Shown here piece after piece: positions 22,986-35,859 of a stretch of 64,000 nucleotides of DNA (the first letter of the stretch is position 1; the number at the start of each line of letters is the position of its first letter). The stretch covers positions 806,001-870,000 of the forward strand of contig JAMPIV010004259.1 of NCBI GenBank assembly GCA_024509875.1. Reading direction: 5' to 3'. Made by a program: the position numbers and the translations under genes. Under the pieces are notes generated by a model. That model did not search any database. It saw only the letters and a program-made list of their open reading frames with translations, and had not been told where the DNA came from. The DNA is from Oreohelix idahoensis. Lineage: Eukaryota; Mollusca; Gastropoda; Stylommatophora; Oreohelicidae.

Positions 22986-24480
22986 TAACATGTGAACTAA
23001 TACACATTTGTATATATTACCATGTGAAGTTTAATGTGTGAAACTCGCTATTGGATGTCAAAGTCATTTGAGGCTGGCAACCTCAGCGTATAGAATGATG
23101 ATTCATGAACCACCACTGCATGGGCTGGTGATTGCTTTATTGATAGCTTCGTAAAGAGAGATAAAAGCATAAAAGTTCCCTATGGAGTAGGGAAGGAAAG
23201 ATGAAAGAAATAATGTATATTCTAAGTATAAAACTTACATTTTAAAAGCAGTGTAAATGTCCCTATAAACATAGTCACTTTAAAACTAATGTAAGTTTTC
23301 AAGCTTTAAACCAGTGTAAATGTCTATGTGAAAATATTCATTTTAAAGTAATGGAAGTTTCAAACTTTTCAATCAGTGTAAAACATAAATGAAAACATTT
23401 TCAATTTATTTTGTGAACACTTTTCAATCAGTGGAGATGTATATGTAAACAAACTCTATCTGTACTATTAACCTTTTCATTTGAATATAAAGTAACTATG
23501 ACAGCTATTCTATTTAAATGTAAAGAAAGTTTATCCCGAGGAATTAAATTTAATTCTCATCGAGGGTAAAGTCTGAGTAATTGGGATGGTGGTATGGGAA
23601 CATAGGAGCCCATAACTATGGGGTGGAAAACGCCAGACTCAGAAGAGCGTTTCGTTCTATTCTTTTACAATAGTTATTGATGGTACCAGCAGAAAGTACT
23701 ATCTCTGGAACAAGAAGGGAACCGTGGCCTAAGCTTTAAGACGAAGGATACACGTGGTAGACTCTCCTTGACATTTCTGGGAAACGAGCTACCCCCGACA
23801 ACCTTGATCAGAGACGAGCGGGAGCAGAGTGAAAAGAACCAACCCATAAGAAGGAGTAGAACCGTCATTGGCAGCCAAGTTCAAATATATGCTGCCACTT
23901 GAACTTCTTGTAACACTTCAAAATCCTTAAAGATCATGATGACAACTTTTCTTGATTCATAACTGTTCAAATTATTTTCAACTGTTAAAACCTAAAGTGA
24001 TTATTAAATTTTGTTATTTGTAATGTTACAAATTTAACTTCGGTTTAATCATTTTAAAGTTACTGCATGTTTGTCTCAGTCAATTTACTACACACACTCT
24101 AAACAGAGCTACACTAAAATAATAGAATTCCACTGAGTAAATCAGGGGTGGGGGCTTAAACGAACTGAACTTAAGAAGTGCTTAAATCCTTCACAAAAGC
24201 GTTGGCAGAATTACAGAGTTAACATACTCAGCCAAAGCAGTATTGTTCTCGCTTATTCTGGATATCTTGTAAAGACTCCCTTTGTAATAGAAGTGTCATC
24301 ACCCTTCTATCTACATCTCTGCCAAGAGTAATCTTGTGCGGAGGTAGATACCTTTAAAGCCCATATTAGATACTCTTGAGTTTTGGCCACTGGTGAACCA
24401 CTACTGCAAAGCAGGGGAGGCAATACCGTCACATATTGACTTACTTACGTATCTACCACATAATCTTTCTGTCAACCTAA
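22986..24480. other. gene-free stretch with a diverged repeat
   Basis: At 23228-23450 there are about four diverged copies of a 60-70 bp unit containing CAGTGTAAATGTC and ACTTTTCAATCAGTG. The remainder shows no coding motif or known element. Confidence 0.5.
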
Positions 24481-24482
24481 CT

Positions 24483-24539
24483 ACATACCCAATATCTAAT
24501 CTCCCTACCTGCCTGACTGCCTACCTGCCTGCCTACCTA
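24483..24539. repeat. CCTA-type microsatellite, left flank of the DNA transposon
   Basis: Degenerate CTACCTGC repeat that continues on the far side of the element at 28954-29067. The transposon landed within one original array. Confidence 0.85.
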
Positions 24540-25046
24540 TAGCACGTTTCACTAGCTTTGCCCAACTTCAAATGTAATTATCTGATTAACCGTCAAACGT
24601 ATTAATGCCATTTTTCGCATACGATGTTATATTGGGCTAGACCCAACAAATATATACTTTGTATCTGTGCATCTTGTCCAGTTCCCATAAACGGATGAAA
24701 TCCTTTGATCTTTGTCAGCATACTAATTATTGTGTATCGAGAAAAGAAGTTTTACCACTTCAGTCACAGATTCTGTGAATTGAATAGGCATAGGCGTGTC
24801 TACTATTACAATAATGTGGCCATCACGTTAGCATATGAATACCTGATGAAGATGATTTCTTAAATGATCTGCATGGGAGATACTCGTGACATTGTTTGTC
24901 ATTGACATTTAATGCGCTACCAAACTGGACCTTCATTGATCTAATTATTTCAATAGGTATCACCTCTTTGCGGTTCATAAATATCATAATGGAACGTTGC
25001 TCCTCTAATGTGCTTGTAAATAACGGTAAGGTCATCTTTAAAGAAG

Positions 25047-25375
25047 TTAAACTTCATCCGAATCATAATCAGATGTCTCTGAGAAATTGATAATCAATCT
25101 CGGCTGAATGAAGGACAAACCATCATTCTTCCAATATTCCCCTTCCTCTTGTAACACATGATTCTCACATTTCTTCCAATAATCCCTGGCTATATTGGAG
25201 ATGGCGGCTTTTGTAAGTATTTCAACATCTTTTAATTTGAACGTTCTATTTTCTGTTGCTACCTGTTCCTTAATTATAGCCCAGACTAATTCTATTGGGT
25301 TTAAGTGAGAATGGTAAGGAGGCAATCTTAAACATCTGTGACCATGTTCATGGATTGCATTGTCTATTGTCGCAA
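25047..25375 (-). pseudogene. transposase C-terminal segment with the catalytic Glu
   Basis: The frame reads DNAIHEHGHRCLRLPPYH then LNPIELVWAIIKE, the LPPY.. LNPIE.VWA block that carries the third acidic catalytic residue in IS630/Tc1-like transposases. An acidic tail (SETSDYDSDEV) ends at 25047. It continues the segment ending at 27575 on the same strand. Confidence 0.85.
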
Positions 25376-27574
25376 AATTGGTTTCAAGTCATTGCAAACG
25401 GGATCAGTTAGATTTATAAACCCGTCTACGATCGAACGACCGCTTTCAAAATGGCGGCGTATCAGCGAAATGTGTATCGGACAGAGGAAATCGCCAACGA
25501 TAAATAAAAACAGAAGGGAATCCGTATGAAAAGGATTTTACATTTCAGTACAGGGAAGGATGGTGTATAACTGCATATAAGATGGAACGGTAGGAAGTTC
25601 TCATTTACGGAGATATATGCGTATTTCGGCTGCCCACAGTTACGCTAAAAGCATGTAAACCCACTTCTGTTCTAAATATTAAAATCAACAAATAACAGTT
25701 TGGGAAATTACATGGATAGGAAGATAGAGTTTTATCAGCTGTATAAAACTAGATAAGATGGAACTATATGGATATTATATATGCCGAGAATGATAAAGGC
25801 AAAATTTCAGTCGACGCACAGTTCGGCCGAAATCACTGTTCGGGAAGGATTTTTCAGGCTTAGGTTTAAGCTGTGACGTCGGTACTCTCCGATACGTCCG
25901 CGCTATACGTATTTAAAAGCGTATCGGTAAACTGAGCTACAGACAACGAAAGAGGGTTCAGACAGACTGGAGGCAGAGTTTCGCCACTACGCATGAATTG
26001 TGAGCGGATCGCCAGAAACATTTTTAAGTCCAGTATCTGAAGTCTGAGGGTAAGCGAAATTATGATAACTACCGTGTATAATATTTGTTATTTCAGGTTC
26101 ATACAGAATTCACAAAATATGCCTGTATAATATTCATTGATATAACGTATTATTATTTTAATATGATTTATTCATGTGCATTATGGATGAGTGTTGCTTG
26201 TACAAAAAGTAATCACAAATAGCCCCACGGCCTAATGAAGTTATATTTATCATATTGCTTTATCGCTTACGAAGATAAAGGCAGTCCCATGGCAGAGATT
26301 GTCATAGGGAAATGAAGTGTTAGAAACTTCATCATGGAAGATCCCAGTTTACGAGGTTAAGGTGACTAGTCCCCTTCCTCGCTGCCTTTGCCTTCCCTAT
26401 TTCGAGCGCACAACTTTGTACCCATTTACAGCTAGTAAACTGGAGTGTTCTACAGCCAGTTTCAGTAGAAAGCAACCTGATCACGTGGTCACTCACTTTC
26501 TGTATTTATGTATTACTTTTGTGTAGATGCTAAGGATAGCATCAGTATTTGAATTCGTACTTGATATGATTTGGAAGGATCAAGTTATAGAATATGAAGG
26601 GATGTATAGGAGCGGAATAAACCAGATGATGTTTATTACTGATATGTTAATATTAATTCTATATCATTGAACTGATGTTACTTGCTATGACTGTATAACT
26701 TTGACACCTGATGACTGACTTGTCTGACTTATGTGCTAGTCAGTTACACTTAATTGAAATGTTAATATTAATGCTATATCACTGAAATGATGTCCTTACT
26801 TACTATGATTGTATAACGGTGACATCTGATGACTGACTGGTCTGACATCTGTGCTAGTCAACTACAAGTCTAGCCAGATACTAGCCAAGGCTGATATGTT
26901 GCAGGTTCCATGAAATAACTCAAACCAGACTGTCCAGTATCAGAAGCCGGTGCAGTTCATCCGAGGCAATCCCACCAAAGTGCAGGACCCCAAAGAGTGA
27001 ACTTCAACTGGTCATTGGCATCCCTACTGTTGGGCCTACCAAGTCTGATATCAGCAAAGGACAGTTTCAGCAGTATCAAGTTGGAAAGATAAGTGTCCTG
27101 TTTGACACTGACCACCTATACATGTGAAACAGCCAATAGTTGAAAACAATAAGTAACCATACAGAAACTCAGTCAACTGATGACAGTTATCCTTAAATTC
27201 AAAGGACTAATAACAGTGATTTCAGTAACTTTATTATTTAAGATCTTGAAGTATAAACAGACCATAATAGTAATTGTGTGAATACTTTTATATATATGTA
27301 TATGCTCTTTTCCAACTAGTAGAAATAGAATATTAGTGTAATTATTAAACTATTTTAACTGTACCTGAGGATTTATTCACTTCTTCCATTTGTGGTTTCA
27401 GTGAATGTTCATTTTACTTATCCCCTAGAATATAAGTAATCATAAGATGTACCTGAGGACTTCTTACCAACTGGGCCATTCTGACTATTTTTTATGATAA
27501 CAATACACCAGTGCTTATTTTAAGACTGGGGTATTACTTTAAGGTTCAGTGATATGTTCATATTTAATTTTAAA
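25376..27574. other. 2.2-kb insert separating transposase exons or halves
   Basis: No open frame or known motif. It holds two local duplications: a unit of about 113 bp at 26641-26868, and a diverged pair around 27360-27600 with repeated TTATCCCCTAGAA and GTACCTGAGGA. It could be an intron, a nested non-coding element or cargo. No clear terminal repeats of its own were found. Confidence 0.6.
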
Positions 27575-28080
27575 TTATCCCCTAGAAATATAATGCTGCG
27601 TCTTTTTTACAATTCCAAGTAATTCAGGCTTCAGGGACATTTCGTTGAATGGAATGTCTGTTTTGGTCAGCCAAATCTTTATTACATCTTTAGTGCTTGA
27701 TGAATTAGGAACTTTATCTTCTGGTGCCACAACGTTGTGATATGAAGCATTGTCCATTATCAAACACGACGGTCTATACCAAACAGTACGACTTTGGAAA
27801 TATCTTCCATTTCAACTCTGTATGATTAATCCCTATTATCCTGTGGATTTTGAAACAAATTTGAGTTCAGTATTATCCAGCCCAGAATCTTGTGCAAATA
27901 AGACGCTGTCCTTTGCTGCTGGGGTATTACATTCTGTGGTGCGCATGAATCCATTTTCATCTAAATACACAACATCATAACTTCTCTTTCATTTCTCTGA
28001 CCCTCGCATGTTAGGCTGTAAATTATTTGCTTTCTCAGTTGCAGAACTATGCGTGCATCCCAAGTTTCATCTAAAATACA
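27575..28080 (-). pseudogene. transposase catalytic middle segment
   Basis: The minus strand shows LDETW near 28058-28072 (first catalytic Asp), repeated in degenerate form as YLDEN near 27960 within a local duplication of about 95 bp. IMDNASYHN near 27735-27760 carries the second catalytic Asp, then KPELLGIVKK. Frames shift between blocks. These are the first two acidic motifs of an IS630/Tc1-type DDE transposase. Confidence 0.8.
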
Positions 28081-28141
28081 CAACATCATATACAATTCTC
28101 ACAAATAAGGTTTGCTACTATGTGAGGCCACAAATAAGGTT

Positions 28142-28552
28142 CTACCAAACATATTTTCTAAAATTGAATCCCAAACTCCTAATAGTCCTCCATGGCGTAG
28201 ATTTGGAAATATCAATGTCATTATTCTTTCTTAACCAAATTTTCAATTTCCTTAAAGTCGCTGCCTCATTATTGAGAAACATATTGCAAATTTCTCTGCG
28301 GATCAATTCTCTGTCAAAATTATCCACCATTCTTGGCCTATTTTTCGTGTGTAAAACACTGGAATTACAAATTTCAGATGTCGCTATCCAGCGGTGCAAT
28401 GATCGTTTGCTTATCCCCAAGGCATGAATAGTCCTCTTTTGTGGGTTTGAAATAGAATGATATAGTTTTCCTCGAGTAGCTTCATTGCAGAAATACTTAA
28501 AAATCCTATTTGTGATTTGCTGTAATGCCATAACATGTACTCGCAGACTCAT
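28142..28552 (-). pseudogene. transposase N-terminal DNA-binding region
   Basis: A 136-codon frame with a helix-turn-helix type opening (TIHALGISKRSLHRW, then RPRMVDNFDRELIRREI and LNNEAATLRKLKIWL), as expected for the paired-like DNA-binding part of Tc1/IS630 transposases. It lies about 400 bp inside the right terminal repeat and reads inward, and the catalytic motifs follow on the same strand. Confidence 0.75.
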
Positions 28553-28953
28553 TTTTCCTACTTAGCCACACAATACTTTTTGTAGACATGCCACTGATTG
28601 ACAATGTGTGCGTAAAACCGGAAATACACTGTTTTATGTTCAAGAAGTGCAATTTCACGCAATTTCACGCAAAAATCATGCCAATTGCTTGATAAACCAA
28701 AAATGTGCAAATGAGGTCGTATAATTTACTGTAGATATTTCAATATGTGTGTGTGTGATGTATGCTGGCAAGTAGGATTTTATATTATATCACAAAGAAA
28801 CAAAAATTGAAACCAATGGCCGCATTTTAATGAAAAATTTAATTCATAGGGTCTATATCATTTCAAATTCACACACAAAATTTCACTTATATGCGTTATA
28901 TATTCGCTGAGATATAGCATTTTAAAGTTGGGCAAAGCTAGTGAAACGTGCTA

Positions 28954-29067
28954 TACCTACTTACCTATCTACCTGCCTGCTTGCCCGCCTGCCTGTCTGC
29001 CTACCTACCTATACCTACTCGCCTGCCTGCCTGCCCACCTATCTACCTACCTGCCTACCTACATACC
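28954..29067. repeat. CCTA-type microsatellite, right flank of the DNA transposon
   Basis: Continuation of the degenerate CTACCTGCCTGC array interrupted by the transposon. Confidence 0.85.
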
Positions 29068-30864
29068 TTTTGCCTGTCGTATCAACTAGTTGCTGACAAT
29101 GTTTTTTTCTCTCTGGTACACCTAGACGTACAGTTACATCATCAAAAGAGATGACGCCATTTAGTTTTTCAAGATTTTAAAATAAATACCTAAATAGATC
29201 GTTATAAATATAGCCAGGAAAATTCACCATTATTTTCTTGTCTGCATTCATAAAGCTCAAAATATTTCAGCCCTTTTTTACCAGACAGCGTCACAGACAG
29301 AGAGCTCGAAATAAAATTATGGTCATCATCATCATCATTTTGCTTTCCGCTTCTTATGAATCACGAAATCATCACTGAAGCTGAAACTCTTGCAATACCC
29401 CGCCAAAAAGCACTAACGTGCGCTTGCAAAATTGGTTTCTGTATCAATTTGTCGTCCAATCGAAATTGTCATCCCCCACGTGCAACCTCAAATTAGTCTT
29501 CTTTTGCACCACGTCAAAGAGAAAAGTAAACGATTTTTTTCTATGTCTCCTCAGAGACCCCCCCTGGGAACTACGAGTTACAATGCATTATGATAAAAGG
29601 AACACGGTGGAGATTCCAAAAGTCGCTGAAGAGACCACGAAAGATAAAGGCAGAGGCGATGTGGCAAGAGGCGGCTTATAAGAAGTTGTGCATGGAGCTG
29701 ATAGTCATTATCATAGTGGCAAAATGGGTATTCGCTCGTTTTTCTCTCCAATCTTTCAGTTTTTTCCGTCTACAAGAATTTCTCCTCAACCACTTGTCTT
29801 AGTATAATTCTATCCCTGACACCCCCCACCCTCTTTTTTATCTCCGTTTCTTCATACACAGAGCTAACTGTCAGTTACTTTAAGACAGTGTTGGTCTATT
29901 AGAACCTATCTGTTGACACTTTTTTCAGTCTGCCAAAAGCCCACATTATGTTAATATTCTGATCGACCATCATGCCCGACCTCTTTCAGCACAGCCCGTG
30001 TCTAAATTTCGCACATCGAAATACAGTCTTTTTAGTTGGATAAATCAACAGTTATGCCTTGAGCAATAATTCTTGACGCCTATTCGAGAATGGCATCTGG
30101 GTCGGGCCAAGATCTGAAGGGCAAAAATTGTTTAATCGTTTAGATGTGTGTAATAACAATGGACTGGCATTTGTCTAACCTAAAACTTTCTTGGAGCGAG
30201 ACCAGCACGGACAATGTTTAATTAATAATAGTGTCAGGCCCAGCCGAATCACATCTCTTCAGCAAACCCAGCTGCAGACTCAACAGCAGACAGCAGTGAC
30301 AAATTAAATAATTAAATATATATTTTAACGGGCCAACAACCTCGGAGTGTAACACATTCCAACAGGTAAATATCTGTATTATCCTCATGTTCATGTATTT
30401 GTAGTTTCATATGATGTATGATGTAACTGCTGTGTATAGCTGCACACACAGTTGGCTGGGAATTATCGTTTTTCCATTTGAAATAGCATTATTCATTATG
30501 TATGTGTAAATCCACGCTTCCAAAGAATAGTATCTCGTACTATAATCGGCAATAGCTTTCTCTAAAAGTTTATATAAACAGACTATTTACTTCCTCGTCT
30601 TTATGTATGGCTGGTGATTGCCTGCATAGACATGAATGGACTCAAATAATCTGTATAGGATGAGCAATTTTTAATTAATGACATACTAGTCAGAACATGG
30701 TCAGCCATACGTTACTTACGCTTTCAAAATATTATGTATAAAGAAATTCGTAGTAGATTGTCCTAATCATTGTTTAAATTTTATTTTTTTCAGGATTTCC
30801 TAAAATATCAAGTACACCATGTCTGCCCGCCGTAATCCCTTTTTCAGGCTATTATTCCCTTTTT
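29068..30864. other. gene-free stretch
   Basis: Unique-looking sequence with a short CATCATCAT run near 29325. No frame carries a recognisable domain. A short basic frame at 29590-29802 could be a LINE tail but lacks diagnostic residues. Confidence 0.5.
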
Positions 30865-30889
30865 GTCAGAAATTCCTGATTTAACTCCA
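30865..30889 (+). pseudogene. mariner-like transposase relic, left part
   Basis: Encodes the PDLTP end of the (S)PDLTPADYFLW motif. It continues at 33290 after the solo LTR; the CTCCA that codes for the TP residues is the duplicated target. Confidence 0.7.
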
Positions 30890-33289
30890 TGTCGTGAAAC
30901 ATTCTAAATCCACATATATAAATTAAAAGGTAAATGTAAAGCCTAACAAATAAATTCAATAAAAGAAAAGAGAAATGGTAAAAGTACAGTGCTGTCACAA
31001 TGGCGTACAAAAATCCCCCTTGTTTTCTACTTCGTCTACAAATTGTAACGTTTCCACGTTGATAGTAAAGCCTATAGCAGCATACACGCGTTTCCACAAC
31101 ACAATAAAACGCGTGCTGCATTTCTAAGAAAACCTTGAGATACGCAAGCTGATTAATGACCTAAATTAATACTAACATTAATTACACTACGTTAACATAA
31201 ACGGAAAGACAGATGAACTTAGGATAGAAAGAAAGGGAGGGCTGAAAGCAGGAACGCATGCAACACGAACACGCGTCTCGCGATATACAATTAATGCCAC
31301 CCCCAACGCGTAAGGCCAGAAGCACTAACTTTTTTTTCAAATAGACCGTGATAAAAAACACTACCCATACGAGAGTTAGGTTTAAAAAACCTGAAAAACG
31401 CTTATTGGGAAACATGACATTATACTGGTTTACGTTTGAAAGCCTGACAGTACCCAGACACCACATCGTATCGAAGTGAACAGGAGGTAGAAGAAAATGT
31501 ACATTTTGAACGCAGCCACCTAGCTCCCTTAAATTTATATAATTGGGTTCCTTAGGACTTGCTGACAAAGAATATGTTAAACGTTACGCAAATAGTCTAG
31601 GAATTAACAAATTATAGCCAAAATAAAATGGTGGTGCTGTCAGACAACACCAAAATCAGAATTGCGCAGTGGCAGGTTTTGAAACCACCATTGTACGGGA
31701 AATAGGATAACATGTTACCTCCTATTTGATTGGCGGAAAGTATATGTAAGGCTAAACATGATTAGTCAGTCTGCAAATACTAATTCTTTGTTGTTAGGGG
31801 AAACGGTAGTAAGGGTACTTTTTTTTGAAAAGCTGTATAAACATGGCCCGATTGGTTAGACCCGCCAATATAGGCAATTAAGAGCGTCAGTTCAGTGCCA
31901 CATTTTAAAATAAACTTACTAAGAAACAGTGCGTTGAGATCCCGATCATATTTTTATAAATAAAAGTCTGGGACAGAGGCAGATCGGAATTTGTGCCATT
32001 ATTCATCGCCAGTCAACGTATCTGTGTAATATTTCCATGAATTGTGGTAAGCTTGATATATTCAATATCTTTTTAATGAAAAATGAATGTAAATTGATAA
32101 ATTATGTCTGTATAGGTGTGTGGTTCAGTAGCAAACATGACGCAAGGCCTAAATCTTGCTCCAACCTGAACAGGAGGTGTCGGAGCAAAGTAAAACTGCA
32201 TGGAATTGCCAAACAGTACACTGACACCTATCTTATTGACTAGAAGGAACTAATGCTGGAATCGCAGAGGCGTAGTAACTATTTAGGAGGAGAATACTGG
32301 TGTAAATTGTTTCAGATGAAGCTAGCAGTTGGCCTATCGCTCTGAACGCAGTGTTTGTTATGTATTGTGTTCAGTCTGGAAATAGATTATAAATTAGTTA
32401 TGAAGTAGGAGGTACAACCTTCTTGTTTCAGGGACTGTGGTCCTAGTTATTGAAGCAGCACCTGGTCTGAGTCTATGCTGAATCCAGAGGCTGACAGCAT
32501 ACTCCTTGGTCCAGATAGCGATCAGTGAGGTGTCTACAGAACACAGTGAAGCGATCGAGCAGAGGAGTGTTTTCCTGCCGCCATCACGAAAAATAAGCTT
32601 CTGTTGCCAGATAGCTCAACATTATGTGCCCCCTCAAAAATTGACATTTTAGCAAATACAGAGGGACAACTAATTGGTTCAAATGACAGGAACTGTGAAC
32701 TTTTCCCAATACTATTTCCCTGCTAATCAAACACTTGAAGTCATGATGAAAAACAACAACCAAGCTTGAACAAAACCAGTATTACCTCATATTACTACTG
32801 CACAAATTACACACATAGAATAATAATAATAAACTATGTCAATACAAAGTTCATATATATAAACTGTGTATATAATACTTGTAATTACATTTGATTGTGA
32901 TTCCTGGTTCACTGTGTAGTTGAATCAGGATACCCATTATTGAAATAATTAATACATATATTTTTAAACTTAAACACTCGACTCATTTAAGATAGTCTTA
33001 TAGAGTGTTATATGTGTGTGAGTGTCACAGTGTTGTAAGTGTTGTGGAATAAATTAAATTGTTTATCTGTCTGTTGTTGTTGTGACTTACACTTCATCAT
33101 TTTCATAACCCTAGACATTTAACGTAGTCATCACAATATTCCAGAATAATTCTGACTGAGTTATAAATGTGGTAGCAAGTAAGGTCATCTGTCATACACC
33201 ACACTTATTAGATACAGATACCTTCACAGCTGATCTCAGTCAGTACACTAAGTCCCCTATAAATATTTATAAGATCCCACTTTACCACA
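30890..33289 (+). mobile_element. solo LTR of the A/B family inside a transposase relic
   Basis: A 2400-bp LTR from TGTCGTGAAACATTC to TTACCACA, flanked by the perfect 5-bp repeat CTCCA (30885-30889 and 33290-33294). It is alignable along its whole length to the LTRs at 13551 and 57121 but clearly more diverged, so it is an older insertion. No internal element sequence remains. Confidence 0.93.
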
Positions 33290-33611
33290 CTCCAGCAGAT
33301 TATTTTTAGAGATATTTACAAGACAGGGTACATGGCCGGAAATTTGAGACCATAGAGGACTTCATAACAGGAAAAACAGAGGAATTTCAATTAATGGACC
33401 AAGATTTATGTCAACGAGATTGTGGACGCTAAAAAAAAACTGTCTTAATGTATGAACGCTCATGGACACCATTTTGAATAAAAACTAATTTTATAGTTAT
33501 CAGTAAATGTGTTCTGTCATTGTTATGGTGCGTTTTATTTATTCAAACATTACATATTAAAGCAACGTGTTTTAAAAGTAAAAGACTTATGGTCCACCCT
33601 GTAGACCGTTC
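33290..33611 (+). pseudogene. mariner-like transposase C-terminal relic
   Basis: Encodes ADYF, an in-frame stop, then RYLQDRVHGRKFETIEDF, followed by LCQRDCGR and a frameshifted HGHHFE ending, which is the standard C terminus of a mariner-type transposase. The terminal GGTCCACCCTGTA near 33590-33602 looks like the element's right inverted repeat. Stops and frameshifts make it inactive. Confidence 0.75.
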
Positions 33612-34100
33612 TTTTCTATCGCAAGCTATCCTGACAATGGTACTCGTTAGACTCCATCAGACAGACATACCAAGTGGATACCCTCTAATTGCTTAAACTT
33701 GAGCCAACGCGTGACTAACCGGAAGAAACACTACGACAAATACGGAACATTAACGGCAGATATGCTATTTCTGTTTTCAAAGTTCTACTGGATACTGTGA
33801 ATTTTTGACCCTTTCTTCTGTACGGTTGAACTTGTGCGTAAGTTGCCAGAGATATAACTCAGCAATGGGCGTGGGGAAACATCGGTGAAACAGAAAAACA
33901 CACCAAGACAAAGCCTAGTATCTGGTTCTTATAAGTGACAGCAAAACGGACTGATACAGTAAGTCACAACTTGACAACTATTCACACTGTGCGTCATCCA
34001 CATTGTATCAGTGCCAAGGAGTTACATTGTTATTGTTATACAGAATTTACCTCATTGCACTCCGGGCAAACCCATAGGGGCTCAGTCTCCATCAGTATAT
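33612..34100. other. spacer, nothing recognised
   Basis: No motif found. The part next to 34100 is probably the 3' untranslated end of the minus-strand LINE that follows (ATAACAATAACA tail near 34025). Confidence 0.5.
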
Positions 34101-34101
34101 G

Positions 34102-35187
34102 TCAAAGAGTGTGAATTCTAACTGTTCCTGTAGCTAACTGGTTGTAAACAGGACGTATGCATCCTCTCATACGTCCATCTCTACTAGCCTTACGTTTGAT
34201 GCCAAATTCCAACAGTCTTAACCTTGATGATTCATCTATTGCAGTGTCATTCTCTAACAGGTGATTATTAATTGCTCTCAGTATATCTACCTTATCCATA
34301 TCCAGTGTCCCCACTATGGGTGCTCTTGATGCTAGTCTGTCAGCTCTTTCATTTCCGCATACCCATGCATGACCAGGACAGTATACCCACACCAGCTCTT
34401 GAAGACTGGAAGCTTCTATGAATGTTTTCCATTCATGCTGCAACCAACCACTTTGAATCTTCCGAAGCATGGACTGAGAGTCTGACACAATGATGGCCTT
34501 TGTTAATGAAGTTTCAGTTATCCACCTTAAGGCTGCAGTAACAGCCTCGACCTCCATTTTCATGCTGGAAGTTGTTATCTTGTAAGCCCCGCTATGTTCG
34601 GCGACGATTCTGTCCTGCACCCGAGCAGAGAATCCCCAACAGGATTTCTCACCACGGATCACAGATCCATCTGTATACACAATGGCATCATCATCCCCTG
34701 AAAGATCATGTATCAGTTGATTAATTTCCAATTCTGCTTTTCCATTCCCCCAATTTCTACACTCTCTGCCAAGGCTGATGATAACCTGCTGGTAGTTAAT
34801 CCAGTTCTCATCTGACATACTCCACTTATCCCCCTTGAATATATTGTCAACTGTGGCCACCTGTTTGATCGTTGTCTCTGCCTGTGCCATCCATGACATT
34901 CCTCTCTTTATTCTCGCTCCCTTAATGTCAGCTATGTTACCATACAGAGGGTGCCGTTTGTCAGTGGATACTCGTATATAGGCTTTTGCTTGGGCTATCG
35001 CATATCTGGATTTAATCGACAGCACTCGAAGGACATACCTCATTGTCGCAATGGGGGTATCTCGCGTACAGCCCAAGACTATGTGCATCCCTTCATTTTG
35101 AATGCGTTCTAGTCGTTCACATTGTGTAACTGACATCGTGAGTATTCCCAACCCATACTCAATGACCGATATGACATTAGGGACAAG
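34102..35187 (-). pseudogene. LINE reverse transcriptase C-terminus plus RNase H
   Basis: An uninterrupted frame (about 360 codons from the stop upstream). The N-terminal part is the post-polymerase region (CERLERIQNEGMHIVLGCTR, a common LINE block that follows the thumb). RNase H occupies about residues 160-290: YTDGSVIRG, MEVEAVTAALRW, VSDSQSMLRKI, CPGHAWVCGNERADRLA, giving the full Asp-Glu-Asp-Asp set. It is 5'-truncated inside the polymerase; upstream there is only a stop and AT-rich sequence. The intact RNase H implies a younger insertion than LINE-A. Confidence 0.88.
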
Positions 35188-35378
35188 GAGTTACAGTGCT
35201 AAGTAAAGACAGAGAAAGGACAAACGTTATTACTTGGCTATCTCCTGTTGATTATTAACAATTCTTTTAAATTTAAAGGAAAGATTAAAACAAAAACGCT
35301 TTAATAAGAATTTAAAAAAATATGTCTTCTCTGTTAAATTAAATTTTATCAAGAGTTATTTACCTGTTACGCCCTAAG

Positions 35379-35488
<110 letters not shown>

Positions 35489-35536
35489 GGTAATCCCGCA
35501 AAGACCGTTGCCGAATATTCCGCAGTGAATATTCAC

Positions 35537-35853
35537 TTGGAGTTATTTACCTTTAGCAGTGTTTCGTGCTTCAGCAGCGTTTCGCGCATTAGCTGAATGT
35601 TCCGTGCCCGAGCGTTTTAACTTTATTGGATACGCCGATCGAGCAGATAATTCCGAGCCGACTGCATTAGAATAGGTGTCTAACGCCTATCGAGGTCGTT
35701 TGTGCATCAAATGGTCATGATACCCTAGACGAACAGACATGTGACAACAACAACATTACAATTCACGACATATTACTTGACCAGATGCGCCAGACACTGC
35801 TAATCCGCGAGACACTGCTAAAGCACGAAACACTGCTAAAGGGAAATAACTCT
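35537..35853. repeat. inverted repeat with internal 18-bp units
   Basis: The left arm (about 35537-35600, from AGTTATTTACCTTTAGCAGT) is the reverse complement of the right arm (about 35790-35853), enclosing about 190 bp. Both arms contain two or three copies of an 18-bp motif, TTAGCAGTGTTTCGTGC and variants. It could be a small foldback or MITE-like element; no target duplication was identified. Confidence 0.7.
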
Positions 35854-35859
35854 AAAATA

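Larger units (their letters stand above)
24540..28953 (-). mobile_element. 4.4-kb Tc1/IS630-like DNA transposon
   Basis: Bounded by 29-bp perfect terminal inverted repeats starting TAGCACGTTTCACTAGC (24540-24568 and 28925-28953) and flanked by TA on both sides (24538-24539 and 28954-28955), the target duplication of the Tc1/mariner superfamily. A minus-strand transposase is present in pieces: N-terminal region 28552-28142, catalytic middle 28075-27575 and C-terminal end about 25375-25047. A 2.2-kb stretch separates the last two. The element is larger than a standard Tc1 (1.3-1.7 kb) because of that insert. Confidence 0.88.

Noticed and set aside
24823..25035. Second gene of the 4.4-kb transposon
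   Set aside because: A 70-codon frame after the transposase stop has no recognisable motif and could occur by chance.
29418..29802. Small basic proteins
   Set aside because: Overlapping short frames without motif; perhaps LINE-derived but not supportable.
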